From Streptomyces sp. A2-16 (GTDB lineage Bacteria > Actinomycetota > Actinomycetes > Streptomycetales > Streptomycetaceae), in the NCBI RefSeq assembly GCF_018128905.1, contig NZ_CP063808.1, positions 2,976,001-3,040,000 of the forward strand: a stretch of DNA of 64,000 nucleotides, given 5' to 3'. Under the pieces are notes generated by a model. It saw only the letters and a list, made by a program, of their open reading frames with translations, was not told the DNA's origin and made no database searches. Positions 34,983 to 43,760 of the stretch are shown one piece after another (positions within the stretch are counted from its first letter, which is position 1; every line of letters starts with the position of its first letter). The position numbers and the translations under genes are program-made.

Positions 34983-35066
34983 GGTTGTCCCGTTCTGCCG
35001 CCGGGGTCGCGGGCGGCGGCTGTGCCGAGTGGGAGCCGCCCGGAGGGTTGCCGAACAGCCGCGTCA

Positions 35067-35086
35067 GCATACAGGTTTTGGTATGC
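35067..35086. promoter_or_regulatory. GCATAC-N8-GTATGC operator-like palindrome near the GntR start
   Basis: A perfect 6-bp inverted repeat about 85 bp upstream of the GntR gene at 34982, extended on the left arm by AG to read GCATACAG. It probably mediates autoregulation by that GntR/FCD protein. Confidence 0.55.
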
Positions 35087-35145
35087 AACATGGCGTCTGC
35101 CATCTCCCGGTGGGCGTCGCATGGTGCCGTACGGCTGGGTTGTGT

Positions 35146-35161
35146 ATACAGAAGTCTGTAT
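35146..35161. promoter_or_regulatory. ATACAG-N4-CTGTAT operator-like palindrome upstream of fdsG
   Basis: ATACAG (35146-35151) and CTGTAT (35156-35161) form a perfect dyad 65 bp before the fdsG start. It is the tightest version of the island-wide motif. It probably overlaps or abuts the fds promoter. Confidence 0.6.
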
Positions 35162-35225
35162 GGAGTATTGTCTGTGTCTCCTGCACCTCTCGCCGGGGAC
35201 CCGTGGGACGGAAGGCGAAGCGATC

Positions 35226-35705
35226 ATGACGACCAGCGGGACTGACGTGACGGTCGAGAGCGTGGTCCGGAGGGTGGTGGCCCGGCACCGGGGCGAGCGC
35301 GGTCCGCTGCTGCCCGTACTGCACGCCCTCCAGGCCGAGTTGGGTCATGTGCCACAGGAGGCGGTGCCGGTGCTCGCCGAGGAGCTCAACCTCTCCCGGG
35401 CGGACGTCCACGGAGTCGTGACCTTCTACCACGACTTCCGACGCGAGCCCGCGGGCCGCACCACCGTGCGCATCTGCCGGGCCGAAGCATGCCAGGCCCT
35501 GGGCGCAGGCCAACTGGTGAGCTACGCAAGCGAGTCCGGCCTCCGCATGGGAGAGACCACGGCGGACGGCTCGGTCACCCTGGAACAGGTCTTCTGCCTC
35601 GGCAACTGCGCGCTCGGGCCGGCCGTGGAGGCGAACGGACGGCTGTACGGACGAGTCGACCCGGCGCGACTGGGCTCGATCCTCGACGGGACGGTGTCCT
35701 CATGA
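35226..35705 (+). CDS. fdsG: NAD-dependent formate dehydrogenase gamma subunit (NuoE-like)
   Basis: A 159-residue thioredoxin-fold [2Fe-2S] protein, the electron-transfer subunit of soluble formate dehydrogenase. The cluster ligands are Cys 84 and Cys 89 (CRAEAC) and Cys 124 and Cys 128 (CLGNC). LLPVLHALQAELGHVP and GVVTFYHDFR are standard NuoE/FdsG elements. It is the first gene of the fdsGBAD operon. The ATG is preceded by GGAAGGCGAAG and the stop overlaps fdsB (ATGA at 35702-35705). Expression is probably controlled through the dyad at 35146. Confidence 0.95.
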   Translation: MTTSGTDVTVESVVRRVVARHRGERGPLLPVLHALQAELGHVPQEAVPVLAEELNLSRADVHGVVTFYHDFRREPAGRTTVRICRAEACQALGAGQLVSYASESGLRMGETTADGSVTLEQVFCLGNCALGPAVEANGRLYGRVDPARLGSILDGTVSS

Positions 35706-37303
35706 ACACCCCTTCGCACTCCACGGCCACGGTCTACGTCCCCTGTGACTCCGCGGCCAGGTCCGTCGGCGCCGACGAGGTCGCGCACGCGCTGCAACAG
35801 GCCGCCGGCCGGGGAGACTTCGCCCTGGACGTCGTACGCAACGGATCGCGCGGGATGCTGTGGCTGGAGCCCCTGGTCGAGGTGGTGACTCCCCAAGGGC
35901 GCGTCGGATACGGCCCGGTGGCCCCGGAGGACGTCGACGGGCTCCTGGCGGCCGGCATGCTCGACGGCGCGGACCATCCGCTGCGGCTCGGCATCGTCGA
36001 CGAACTGCCCTGGCTGGCACGCCAGAACCGCGTGACCTTCGCCCGGGTCGGCGTGACCGACCCCCTGTCCGCCGAGGACTACGAGGCGCACGGCGGCCTC
36101 GCGGGACTGCGCGCCGCCCTGGAGCTCGGCCCCGCAGACGTGGTCGCCGAGGTCACCGCGTCCGGACTGCGCGGCCGCGGCGGCGCGGGATTCCCCGCCG
36201 GGATCAAGTGGAAGACCGTGCTCGACTGCGAGGACGAGCTGAAGTTCGTCTGCTGCAACGCCGACGAGGGCGACAGCGGGACCTTCGCCGACCGCATGGT
36301 CATGGAGGGCGACCCGTTCATGCTCATCGAGGGCATGACCATCGCCGCGCACGCGGTCGGAGCGAACGAGGGCTACATATACATCCGTTCGGAATACCCG
36401 GACGCGGTGGCCACGATGCGCCGGGCGATCGGCATCGCGCGCGAGCACGGCTGGCTCGGCCGGAACATCCTCGGCTCCGCCCTCGACTTCGACCTGCATG
36501 TCCGCGTCGGCGCGGGCGCGTACATCTGCGGCGAGGAGACCTCCATGCTGGAGAGCCTGGAGGGCAAGCGCGGCATGGTCCGCGCGAAACCGCCGATCCC
36601 AGCGATCGAGGGCCTGTTCGGCAAGCCGACCGTGGTGAACAACGTCCTCACCCTCGCCACCGTGCCCGTGGTCATGGCCGAGGGCGCGCGGGCCTACCAG
36701 GAACTCGGGGTCGAACGCTCCCGCGGCACCCAGGTGTTCCAGCTCGGCGGGAACATCGCCCACGGCGGCATCGTGGAGACCGCCTTCGGCATCACCCTGC
36801 GCGAGCTCATCGAGGAGTACGGCGGCGGCACCCGTTCCGGACGCCCGGTGCGCACCGCACAGGTCGGCGGACCGCTCGGGGCGTACCTGCCGGAGTCGAT
36901 GTTCGACCTGCCCATGGACTACGAGGCGTTCGCGGCCGCCGGGGCGATGGTCGGCCACGGCGGAGTGGTCGTGTTCGACGACAGCGTCGACATGGCGGCG
37001 CAGGCCCGCTTCGCGATGGAGTTCTGCGCCGAGGAGTCCTGCGGCAAGTGCACCCCGTGCCGGGTCGGCGCGGTGCGCGGCGTGGAGGTGATCGACAAGA
37101 TCGTCGCCGGCACCCACCGGGACGAGAACCTCGCCCTGCTCGAAGACCTCTGCGACCTGATGACCGAGGGCTCGCTGTGCGCGATGGGCGGGCTGACCCC
37201 GCTCCCCGTGCGCAGCGCCCTGACCCACTTCCCCGACGACTTCCTCGGCGGCCGTCGGCTGCTGGAGATCCACCCCGTACGAGCGACGGAGGGCACGGCA
37301 TGA
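35702..37303 (+). CDS. fdsB: NAD-dependent formate dehydrogenase beta subunit (NuoF-like)
   Basis: A 533-residue diaphorase subunit that passes electrons to NAD+. It has an N-terminal thioredoxin-like extension of about 120 residues. The FMN/NADH-binding domain has GLRGRGGAGFPAGIKW, a glutamate-rich CNADEGDSGTFADR and GAGAYICGEETSML. The C-terminal [4Fe-4S] motif is ESCGKCTPCRVG (Cys 447 region). Overlapping stops and starts with fdsG and fdsA show translational coupling. Length matches FdsB of Cupriavidus-type enzymes. Confidence 0.95.
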   Translation: MNTPSHSTATVYVPCDSAARSVGADEVAHALQQAAGRGDFALDVVRNGSRGMLWLEPLVEVVTPQGRVGYGPVAPEDVDGLLAAGMLDGADHPLRLGIVDELPWLARQNRVTFARVGVTDPLSAEDYEAHGGLAGLRAALELGPADVVAEVTASGLRGRGGAGFPAGIKWKTVLDCEDELKFVCCNADEGDSGTFADRMVMEGDPFMLIEGMTIAAHAVGANEGYIYIRSEYPDAVATMRRAIGIAREHGWLGRNILGSALDFDLHVRVGAGAYICGEETSMLESLEGKRGMVRAKPPIPAIEGLFGKPTVVNNVLTLATVPVVMAEGARAYQELGVERSRGTQVFQLGGNIAHGGIVETAFGITLRELIEEYGGGTRSGRPVRTAQVGGPLGAYLPESMFDLPMDYEAFAAAGAMVGHGGVVVFDDSVDMAAQARFAMEFCAEESCGKCTPCRVGAVRGVEVIDKIVAGTHRDENLALLEDLCDLMTEGSLCAMGGLTPLPVRSALTHFPDDFLGGRRLLEIHPVRATEGTA

Positions 37304-40116
37304 GCCTGCTCAAGGAACCCGACTTCGGAACCCCTGAACGGCCGGGCCCGGCAACGGTGTCGGTGGAGGTGGACGGTCTTCCGGTGACCGTCCCCGAGGG
37401 CACCTCGGTGATGCGCGCGGCCGCGCAGGCCGGCGTCGACATCCCCAAACTCTGTGCCACCGACAGCCTGGAGGCGTTCGGCTCCTGCCGGTTGTGCGTG
37501 GTCGAGATCGACGGCCGGCGCGGCACCCCGGCGTCCTGCACCACCCCCTGCACCGACGGCATGAAGGTCAGCACCCAGACCCCGAAGGTGGAGAAGCTCC
37601 GCCAGGGCGTCATGGAGCTCTACATCTCCGACCATCCGCTGGACTGCCTCACCTGCCCGGCCAACGGGGACTGCGAACTCCAGGACATGGCAGGGGTGGT
37701 GGGCCTCAGGCAGGTCCGCTACGGCTACGAGGGCGAGAACCACCTCGACGCGGAGAAGGACATCTCCAACCCCTACTTCGACTTCGACCCCTCCAAGTGC
37801 ATCGCCTGCTCCCGCTGCGTCCGCGCCTGCGGCGAGGTCCAGGGCACCTTCGCCCTCACCATCGAGGGCCGCGGCTTCGACTCCAAGGTCTCGGCGGGCG
37901 CGGGGGAGTCCTTCATGGACTCCGAGTGCGTCTCCTGCGGAGCCTGCGTCCAGGCCTGCCCGACGTCCACGCTCCAGGAACGCTCGGTCGTCGAACTCGG
38001 CATGCCCACCAGGTCGGTTGTCACCACCTGTGCCTACTGCGGGGTCGGCTGCTCCTTCAAGGCCGAGCTCCGCGGCGACGAACTCGTGCGCATGGTGCCC
38101 TACAAGGACGGCGGCGCCAACGAAGGCCACTCCTGTGTGAAGGGCCGCTTCGCCTTCGGCTACGCCTCCCACCCCGACCGGCAGCTCAGGCCCATGGTCC
38201 GCGACCGGATCACCGACCCCTGGCGCGAGGTCGAGTGGGACGAGGCGATCGGCACGGTCGCCCGCCGTATGCGCGAGATCCAGGACCGCCACGGATCGAG
38301 CGCGATCGGCGCGATCACCTCCTCGCGGTGCACCAACGAAGAGGTCTACGTCGTACAGAAGATGGTCCGCGCGGCCTTCGGCAACAACAACGTCGACACC
38401 TGCGCCCGCGTCTGCCACTCCCCGACGGGATACGGACTCAAGCAGACCTTCGGCGAGTCCGCCGGCACCCAGGACTTCCGTTCGGTCGCCGAGGCCGACG
38501 TCATCATGGTGATCGGCGCCAACCCCACCGACGGCCACCCGGTGTTCGCCTCCCGCATGAAGCGACGGCTGCGCGAGGGAGCCGAGTTGATCGTGGTCGA
38601 TCCGCGCCGCATCGACCTCGTGCGCTCACCGCACATCGAGGCGCGGCACCACCTCCAGCTCAGGCCCAGCACCAACGTCGCCGTCGTCAACGCCATGGCC
38701 CACGTGGTCGTCACCGAGGGCCTGGTCGACCGCTCCTTCGTCGACGCGCGCTGCGAGGGCTTCGAGGAGTGGGCCGAGTTCATCGCCCGCCCGGAGAACA
38801 GCCCGGAGGCGGTCGAGCCCGTCACCGGTGTCCCGGCCGCCGAACTCCGCGCCGCCGCACGGCTGTACGCCGAGGCGCCCAACGGAGCCATCTACTACGG
38901 CCTCGGCGTCACCGAGCACAGCCAGGGCTCGACCATGGTCATGGGAATGGCCAACCTCGCGATGGCGTGCGGGAACATCGGCCGCGACGGCGTCGGCGTG
39001 AACCCGCTGCGCGGCCAGAACAACGTCCAGGGCTCCTGCGACATGGGCTCCTTCCCCCATGAACTGCCCGGCTACCGGCACGTCTCCGACGACGCGGTCC
39101 GCACCGTCTTCGAGAACCTCTGGGGCGGAACCCTCCTCGCGGAGCCGGGACTTCGCATCCCCAACATGTTCGACGCGGCCATCGACGGCACCTTCCGCGG
39201 CCTGTTCGTGCACGGCGAGGACATCGCCCAGTCCGACCCCAACCTCAAGCACGTCACCGCGGCCCTCGAAGCCATGGAACTCGTCGTCGTCCAGGACCTG
39301 TTCCTCAACGAGACGGCCAAGTTCGCCCACGTCTTCCTGCCCGGAGCCTCCTTCCTGGAGAAGGACGGCACCTTCACCAACGCCGAACGCCGCATCAACC
39401 GGGTCCGCTCGGTGATGAAGCCGAAGACGGGCAAGCACGAGTGGCAGATCGTCAGCGAGATCGCCACCGCCATGGGCTACCCCATGTCCTACGACCATCC
39501 CGGCCAGATCATGGACGAGATCGCGTCGGTCACCCCGACGTTCACCGGGGTCTCCTTCGAGCTCCTCGACAAGCTCGGCAGCGTCCAGTGGCCGTGCAAC
39601 GAGGCGGCTCCCGAGGGCACGCCCATCATGCACGTGGACGAATTCGTGCGCGGCAAGGGCAAGTTCGTCGTCACGTCCTACGTGCCGACCAGCGAACGCA
39701 GCACCCGGCGCTTCCCGCTGGTCCTCACCACGGGCCGGATCCTCAGCCAGTACAACGTGGGCGCCCAGACCCGCCGTACGGGCAATGTCGCCTGGCACCC
39801 CGAGGACATCCTGGAGCTGCACCCGCACGACGCCGAGGTCCGCGGCATCAACGACGGCGACATGGTCACCCTGGCCAGCCGCGTCGGGCAGACCACCCTG
39901 CGTGCGGAGATCTCCGACCGTATGCCGACCGGCGTCGTGTACACCACGTTCCACCACCCGGTCACCGGCGCCAACGTGGTGACCACGGAGAACTCCGACT
40001 GGGCCACCAACTGCCCCGAGTACAAGGTGACCGCCGTACAGGTGGCACTCGCCCGCCCGGACCGGTCGAACGAGACCGAGGCCGCCGGGAACGACCTCGT
40101 GACGGTGGTGGACTGA
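37300..40116 (+). CDS. fdsA: NAD-dependent formate dehydrogenase alpha subunit, molybdenum/tungsten, catalytic
   Basis: A 938-residue catalytic subunit oxidising formate to CO2. Order of domains: [2Fe-2S] ferredoxin (cysteines in CATDSLEAFGSCRLC, about residues 52-66); NuoG-type His/Cys cluster (HPLDCLTCPANGDC, about 112-125); two [4Fe-4S] motifs (CIACSRCVRAC, CVSCGACVQAC, about 168-220); the oxidoreductase cluster (CAYCGVGC, about 245); then the bis-MGD core. The catalytic residue is a cysteine, Cys 372 in RVCHSPT, not selenocysteine. The C-terminal MGD domain has LTTGRILSQYN and TTFHHPVTGANV. It is intact, unlike the remnant at 19273. Confidence 0.96.
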   Translation: MSLLKEPDFGTPERPGPATVSVEVDGLPVTVPEGTSVMRAAAQAGVDIPKLCATDSLEAFGSCRLCVVEIDGRRGTPASCTTPCTDGMKVSTQTPKVEKLRQGVMELYISDHPLDCLTCPANGDCELQDMAGVVGLRQVRYGYEGENHLDAEKDISNPYFDFDPSKCIACSRCVRACGEVQGTFALTIEGRGFDSKVSAGAGESFMDSECVSCGACVQACPTSTLQERSVVELGMPTRSVVTTCAYCGVGCSFKAELRGDELVRMVPYKDGGANEGHSCVKGRFAFGYASHPDRQLRPMVRDRITDPWREVEWDEAIGTVARRMREIQDRHGSSAIGAITSSRCTNEEVYVVQKMVRAAFGNNNVDTCARVCHSPTGYGLKQTFGESAGTQDFRSVAEADVIMVIGANPTDGHPVFASRMKRRLREGAELIVVDPRRIDLVRSPHIEARHHLQLRPSTNVAVVNAMAHVVVTEGLVDRSFVDARCEGFEEWAEFIARPENSPEAVEPVTGVPAAELRAAARLYAEAPNGAIYYGLGVTEHSQGSTMVMGMANLAMACGNIGRDGVGVNPLRGQNNVQGSCDMGSFPHELPGYRHVSDDAVRTVFENLWGGTLLAEPGLRIPNMFDAAIDGTFRGLFVHGEDIAQSDPNLKHVTAALEAMELVVVQDLFLNETAKFAHVFLPGASFLEKDGTFTNAERRINRVRSVMKPKTGKHEWQIVSEIATAMGYPMSYDHPGQIMDEIASVTPTFTGVSFELLDKLGSVQWPCNEAAPEGTPIMHVDEFVRGKGKFVVTSYVPTSERSTRRFPLVLTTGRILSQYNVGAQTRRTGNVAWHPEDILELHPHDAEVRGINDGDMVTLASRVGQTTLRAEISDRMPTGVVYTTFHHPVTGANVVTTENSDWATNCPEYKVTAVQVALARPDRSNETEAAGNDLVTVVD

Positions 40117-40117
40117 G

Positions 40118-40330
40118 ATGACGACGACCGTGCCCTCGGAGTGCCGGATGGCCAACGACATCGCCAGGAACCTCGGACACCTGCCGGGGGAGGAGGCCGC
40201 CGAGGCGATCGCGGGGCACATCGGCAGGTTCTGGGACCCGCGGATGCGCAGCCGGCTCCACGCCTTCGTCGACGCCGGAGCGGAGGGCCTCGACCCCCTG
40301 GTGGTGGCCGCCGTGAAGCTCCTGGGCTGA
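40118..40330 (+). CDS. fdsD: Formate dehydrogenase delta subunit
   Basis: A 70-residue protein of the FdsD family (MANDIARNLGHLPGEEAAEAIAGHIGRFWDPRMR; HLHAFV-like LHAFVDAG; LDPLVVAAV). FdsD is a small subunit of the FdsABG complex. It begins one base after the fdsA stop. No FdsC/FdhD sulfurtransferase gene follows; the only fdhD in the window is the gutted remnant at 18977, so activation must rely on a copy elsewhere. Confidence 0.93.
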   Translation: MTTTVPSECRMANDIARNLGHLPGEEAAEAIAGHIGRFWDPRMRSRLHAFVDAGAEGLDPLVVAAVKLLG

Positions 40331-40368
40331 CCTGTGCGGTCTCCTCCCTGTACATCACTCCACACTGC

Positions 40369-40377
40369 ATACAGTAT
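40369..40377. promoter_or_regulatory. ATACAGTAT operator-like site upstream of the LysR gene
   Basis: GCATACAGTATGG, with a nine-base palindromic core, lies 37 bp before the LysR start and 38 bp after fdsD. It is the same core as at 32811 (ATACTGTAT on the other strand), placing the LysR gene in the same putative regulon. Confidence 0.5.
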
Positions 40378-40413
40378 GGAGCCAGTGATCCCATGGGCAG
40401 GGAGGAGCCGCTC

Positions 40414-41346
40414 ATGCTGTTCCGGCAGCTCGAATACTTCGTGGCGGTGGCGAGGGAACGGCACTTCGCCCGGGCGGCGGAGTCCTGCTACGTCTCCCAG
40501 CCCGCGCTCTCGGCCGCGATCGCCAAGCTGGAGCGGGAGCTGAACGTCACGCTGATCAACCGCGGCCACAACTACCAGGGCCTCACCCCCGAGGGGGAAC
40601 GGCTCGTGGTGTGGGCCAAGCGGATTCTCGCCGAACAGGACGCCTTCAAGGCAGAGGTGGCCGCCGTGCAGTCGGGCATCACGGGCACGCTGCGACTGGG
40701 CACGGACCCCACGGCCTCCACCACTCTGGCGTTGCCCGTGGCCGCGTTCTGCGCGGCGCACCCGCTGGCCAAGGTGCAGGTCCGCTCCCGGCTCTCGACG
40801 AAGGAACTCCACCGCCAGCTGCGCGACTACGAACTCGACGTGGCCATCGCCCATTTCGACCCGGACGACCAGGAGGGGCTCCAGGTCGTCCCCCTCTACC
40901 AGGAGCGCTACATGCTGCTGGTCTCGGACGAGCAGCTGGTGGCCCAGTCCGCCACCGTGACCTGGGCGGACGCGGCCCAGCTGCCGCTCGCTCTGCTGAC
41001 GCCGGACATGCGGATCCGGCAGATCGTCGACACCGTGTTCGCGGAGAAGGGGTACGTGGTGACCCCGCAGGTCGAGACGGACTCCATCGCCTCCCTCTAC
41101 GCTCACGTCGGCGGCGGTGGCTGGGCGAGCATCGTCCCGCACACCTGGCTGCGCGCCATGCCGGTGGTCGGCCGCACCCGGGCGCTGCCGCTGGTCGACC
41201 CCGAGGCAGGTGCCCAGGTCTCGGTGGCCATCCACGCGGCGACCCCCGGCTCGGTCGCCGCCCGCGCCTTCGTCAACGCGGCGACAGGCCTGTCCCTGGA
41301 CAACTTCTTCGCCGCGCCCCTCCCCACGGAACACCACTTGCGCTGA
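40414..41346 (+). CDS. LysR-family transcriptional regulator
   Basis: A 310-residue regulator. The winged helix-turn-helix occupies residues 1-60 (FRQLEYFVAVARERHFARAAESCYVSQPALSAAIAKLERELNVTL). The co-inducer domain starts near 90 (GTLRLGTDPTASTTLALPVAAF). ATG 40414 has GGAGGAG 7 bp upstream and is preferred to ATG 40393. It lies directly after fdsD in the same direction; in Cupriavidus a LysR protein, FdsR, controls the fds operon, so the same partnership is likely here. It may respond to formate or oxalate. Confidence 0.92.
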   Translation: MLFRQLEYFVAVARERHFARAAESCYVSQPALSAAIAKLERELNVTLINRGHNYQGLTPEGERLVVWAKRILAEQDAFKAEVAAVQSGITGTLRLGTDPTASTTLALPVAAFCAAHPLAKVQVRSRLSTKELHRQLRDYELDVAIAHFDPDDQEGLQVVPLYQERYMLLVSDEQLVAQSATVTWADAAQLPLALLTPDMRIRQIVDTVFAEKGYVVTPQVETDSIASLYAHVGGGGWASIVPHTWLRAMPVVGRTRALPLVDPEAGAQVSVAIHAATPGSVAARAFVNAATGLSLDNFFAAPLPTEHHLR

Positions 41347-41922
41347 CCCGCCGACGGCGTCGACTCCGCGGTGATGCGTCCGCCGAGCCGAAGGGCCGCC
41401 GACCAGGCGCCGGTCCGGCAGGGGGGTGCCTGTCCCGCCGGGGCCACAGGCGACGGATCACACGCGCGCCGACGTCTCGGCATGCCCCGTACCACCGCTC
41501 CGGTCGACCGCCCCTCCCGGGCCACCGACCGGTCCGACCGCCTCGCCCGTGGCGCCGTAAGCGAGTCGACCGGCCTGATGTCGGACGCCCTGTCTGCCGA
41601 CGGCCCCCGCCGGGTGCCGAGCGCCGACCGTCTCGGCAGGACCCGTGCCACCGACCGGTCCGACCGCCCCGCGCGGGCCGCCGACCGGCCTAGCCACCCC
41701 GCGTGGGCTGCCGTCTGCGCGGCGACCGGCCTGATGCCAGATGTCCTGTCTGCTGACCGCCCCCGCTTAATACCGAGTGCCCCCACTGGTCCTGCCGCCC
41801 CTCGCAGGCCGCCCACCGTTCCGGTCGTCCCACGCCAGCCTTCGCCGCGCAGCGGTCAGCCTGTGGGGTACGCCGTCCCCCTCCGACCGCCCCCGCCGAG
41901 CACCGCCACACCCCCAAGCCCG
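41347..41922. other. 576-bp non-coding stretch with tandem duplication
   Basis: No credible gene lies between the LysR stop and the convergent CoA ligase. The plus frame through the ligase and the minus frames here are repetitive and Arg/Pro/Ser-rich, without domain content and without a ribosome binding site. The main content is the two-copy 155-bp repeat listed next. Confidence 0.6.
41471..41782. repeat. Imperfect tandem duplication, about 155 bp x 2
   Basis: Copy 1 (41471-41625) and copy 2 (41626-41782) align end to end. Both begin GACnGTCTCGGCA, share CACCGACCGGTCCGACCGCC-like blocks and GACCGGCCTGATG, and end CCGAGnGCC. Copy 2 has drifted, including an A/T-rich TTAATA near its end. A third, very degraded partial copy may follow to about 41850. 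Confidence 0.75.
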
Positions 41923-43506
41923 TCAGGACCCGTACCGGCCCTGTATCGCCTTTCGGTCCAGGCCCCCCTTCGCGGTGTACGGCAGTGCGGTGACCAGTTC
42001 GAGTCGGTCCGGTACCTCGAAGGGGGCCAGCCGGTCGCGGCAGTACCGCAGGATCTCCTCGCGGCCGACGACCTCGCCCTCGCGCACCACCACGGCGGCA
42101 CCGACCCGCTGCCCGTACACCGCGTCCGGCACCGCGAACACCGCAGCCTCCGCGACCCCCGGGCAGCCGGCGAGGATGTCCTCGACATGTTCGGGCGAGA
42201 TCTTCTCCCCGCCCCGGTTGATGAGGTTCTTGATCCGCCCGGTCAGCGACAGATAGCCGTCCTCGTCCAGCGCCCCCAGATCACCGGTGCGCAGCCACCC
42301 GTCGACGAAGGTCCGCGCCGACTCGTCCCCGTCGGCCAGGTACCCCCGGGCGACCGTGGGCCCCTGCACCCACACCTCGCCCTCCACACCCGCCGGACAG
42401 GAACGCCCGCCGCGGTCCACGACCCGCACCTCCACCCCCGTCGGCCGGCCCACCGACCCCTGTCTGAGCGCTCCCCGCTGCGGCAGCGGCTCGCTGGTCG
42501 CCTGGTGCGAGGACTCGGTCATCCCGTACGCGGACAGCAAGGGCGCACCGAGCGTCCGCTCCAACGCCCGCTGAGTTGCCGCGTTCAGGGGCGCACTGCA
42601 ACTGCGGACGAACTTCAGCGGCGGCGCCTGCGGCCCGCGGCCCTCGCGCCCCGACCGCTCCAGAAGGATCTCGTGGATGGCCGGCACCGCCGTGAACCAC
42701 GTGGCGGTCACCGCCCGCATGTCCTCCCAGAACGTGCCGGCCGAGAACCGCCCCCGCTCGGGCAGCAGCACGCACCCCCCGCTCGCCAGGGAGGACAACA
42801 GCGCCGCGAACAGCCCGTGGCCGTGGAAGAACGGCATCACCGCGACCGTGGCGTCATCCGGGCCCAACTCGTAGGTGGCGCAGATGTTCCGCAGGGACGC
42901 GGCCACGTTCTCGTGGGTCAGCGGAACCATCTTCGCCCGGTCGGTGGTACCGGCGGTGAACAGCACGAGAGCGTCCCGCTCCGACAACTCGCCCGAGGCC
43001 CCAGCGCCTTGCGGGACGTCACATGGTCCGGGTTCGAGCACCACCGCGGCCGCCCCCGCCGGGGAGACCTCCACACGCAACGGCCATGCGGGCATCGGAA
43101 GCCCGGAGACCGCGGCCCCTGACGAATCCAGGAGCACCGCTCGGGCCCCCAAACCCCTCAGCCGGGCGCCAAGTTGGGACTCCGGCAGCGCGGGATCCAG
43201 CGGAGCCGCCACCAGCCCGGCCCGCGCCGCACCGAGCAACGCCACCACGAACTCGGCCGTGTTGGCGCAGATCAGACCGACCGCGTCACCACGACCAAGT
43301 CCCGCACCCCCGAGCCGGGCCGCCACGTCGTCGGCCAGGCCCGAGAGCGTCCGGTACGACAGCTGCACCCGCTCGCCGGTCGCCACCAGGGCCCGCGCAC
43401 GGGGGCGTTCACGTACCTGCCGGTCGAGGAGATCGGCGAGGCCCGTGACCTCCGGCGGCCGGTACCGGTAGGCATCACGCACGGATGCCGCGGCCGGAAC
43501 GGCCAT
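41923..43506 (-). CDS. Oxalate-CoA ligase-like acyl-CoA synthetase
   Basis: A 527-residue adenylate-forming enzyme. The phosphate loop is TAGTTDRAKMVPLTHEN (near residue 190). The block PFFHGHGLFAALLSSLASGGCVLLP...GRFSAGTFW and RSCSAPL...YGMTESSHQATS is the pattern of AAE3/Pcs60 oxalyl-CoA synthetases. TGDLGALDEDGYLSLTGRIKNLINRGGEKISP covers the A7-A8 motifs, and the A10 lysine is in YTAKGGLDRKA. It would charge oxalate with CoA using ATP, providing primer oxalyl-CoA for the formyl-CoA cycle. It starts at ATG 43506 with GGGGGTGGGG upstream and is divergent from oxc. Confidence 0.85.
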   Translation of the reverse strand: MAVPAAASVRDAYRYRPPEVTGLADLLDRQVRERPRARALVATGERVQLSYRTLSGLADDVAARLGGAGLGRGDAVGLICANTAEFVVALLGAARAGLVAAPLDPALPESQLGARLRGLGARAVLLDSSGAAVSGLPMPAWPLRVEVSPAGAAAVVLEPGPCDVPQGAGASGELSERDALVLFTAGTTDRAKMVPLTHENVAASLRNICATYELGPDDATVAVMPFFHGHGLFAALLSSLASGGCVLLPERGRFSAGTFWEDMRAVTATWFTAVPAIHEILLERSGREGRGPQAPPLKFVRSCSAPLNAATQRALERTLGAPLLSAYGMTESSHQATSEPLPQRGALRQGSVGRPTGVEVRVVDRGGRSCPAGVEGEVWVQGPTVARGYLADGDESARTFVDGWLRTGDLGALDEDGYLSLTGRIKNLINRGGEKISPEHVEDILAGCPGVAEAAVFAVPDAVYGQRVGAAVVVREGEVVGREEILRYCRDRLAPFEVPDRLELVTALPYTAKGGLDRKAIQGRYGS

Positions 43507-43597
43507 GACCCCACCCCCTCGCACAGATCCGATGAGACATCCTCTGCGAGCGTGCGGTGGCACCCCGTGGACGTCCAATACCCGCTGGCGAACGGCC

Positions 43598-43663
43598 GAT
43601 AGCGGCTGTCTATCAAGACAGTTGGCAGGCCCCTGACCAGCCCTCGATAGACGCCGTTTATCG
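43598..43663. promoter_or_regulatory. Two GATA-type palindromes between the oxalate-CoA ligase and oxc
   Basis: GATAG-N7-CTATC (43598-43614) and CGATA-N9-TATCG (43645-43663) lie 47 bp apart centre to centre in the 254-bp divergent promoter. They differ from the ATACAG motif, so a second regulator, perhaps the LysR protein, may act here. Confidence 0.45.
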
Positions 43664-43760
43664 GCTGGTCGCCGATGGGTCTTGGACGCGGACGAGCGCG
43701 CTGCGGATGGTGAGAGAAGTAGCCGCTCCGGCAGGACCTGCCCAAGGAGGACCTCGGACC

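Noticed and set aside
33744..35705. A long Cys-rich ORF across the minisatellite and the GntR gene into fdsG
   Set aside because: The repeat unit is 33 bp, so frames stay open automatically. The middle is antisense to a well-supported GntR gene, and only the last 159 codons (fdsG) are coding.
41371..43122. A plus-strand proline/arginine-rich ORF of 583 codons
   Set aside because: It is antisense to the oxalate-CoA ligase over most of its length and otherwise covers the tandem repeat. No domain or ribosome binding site supports it.
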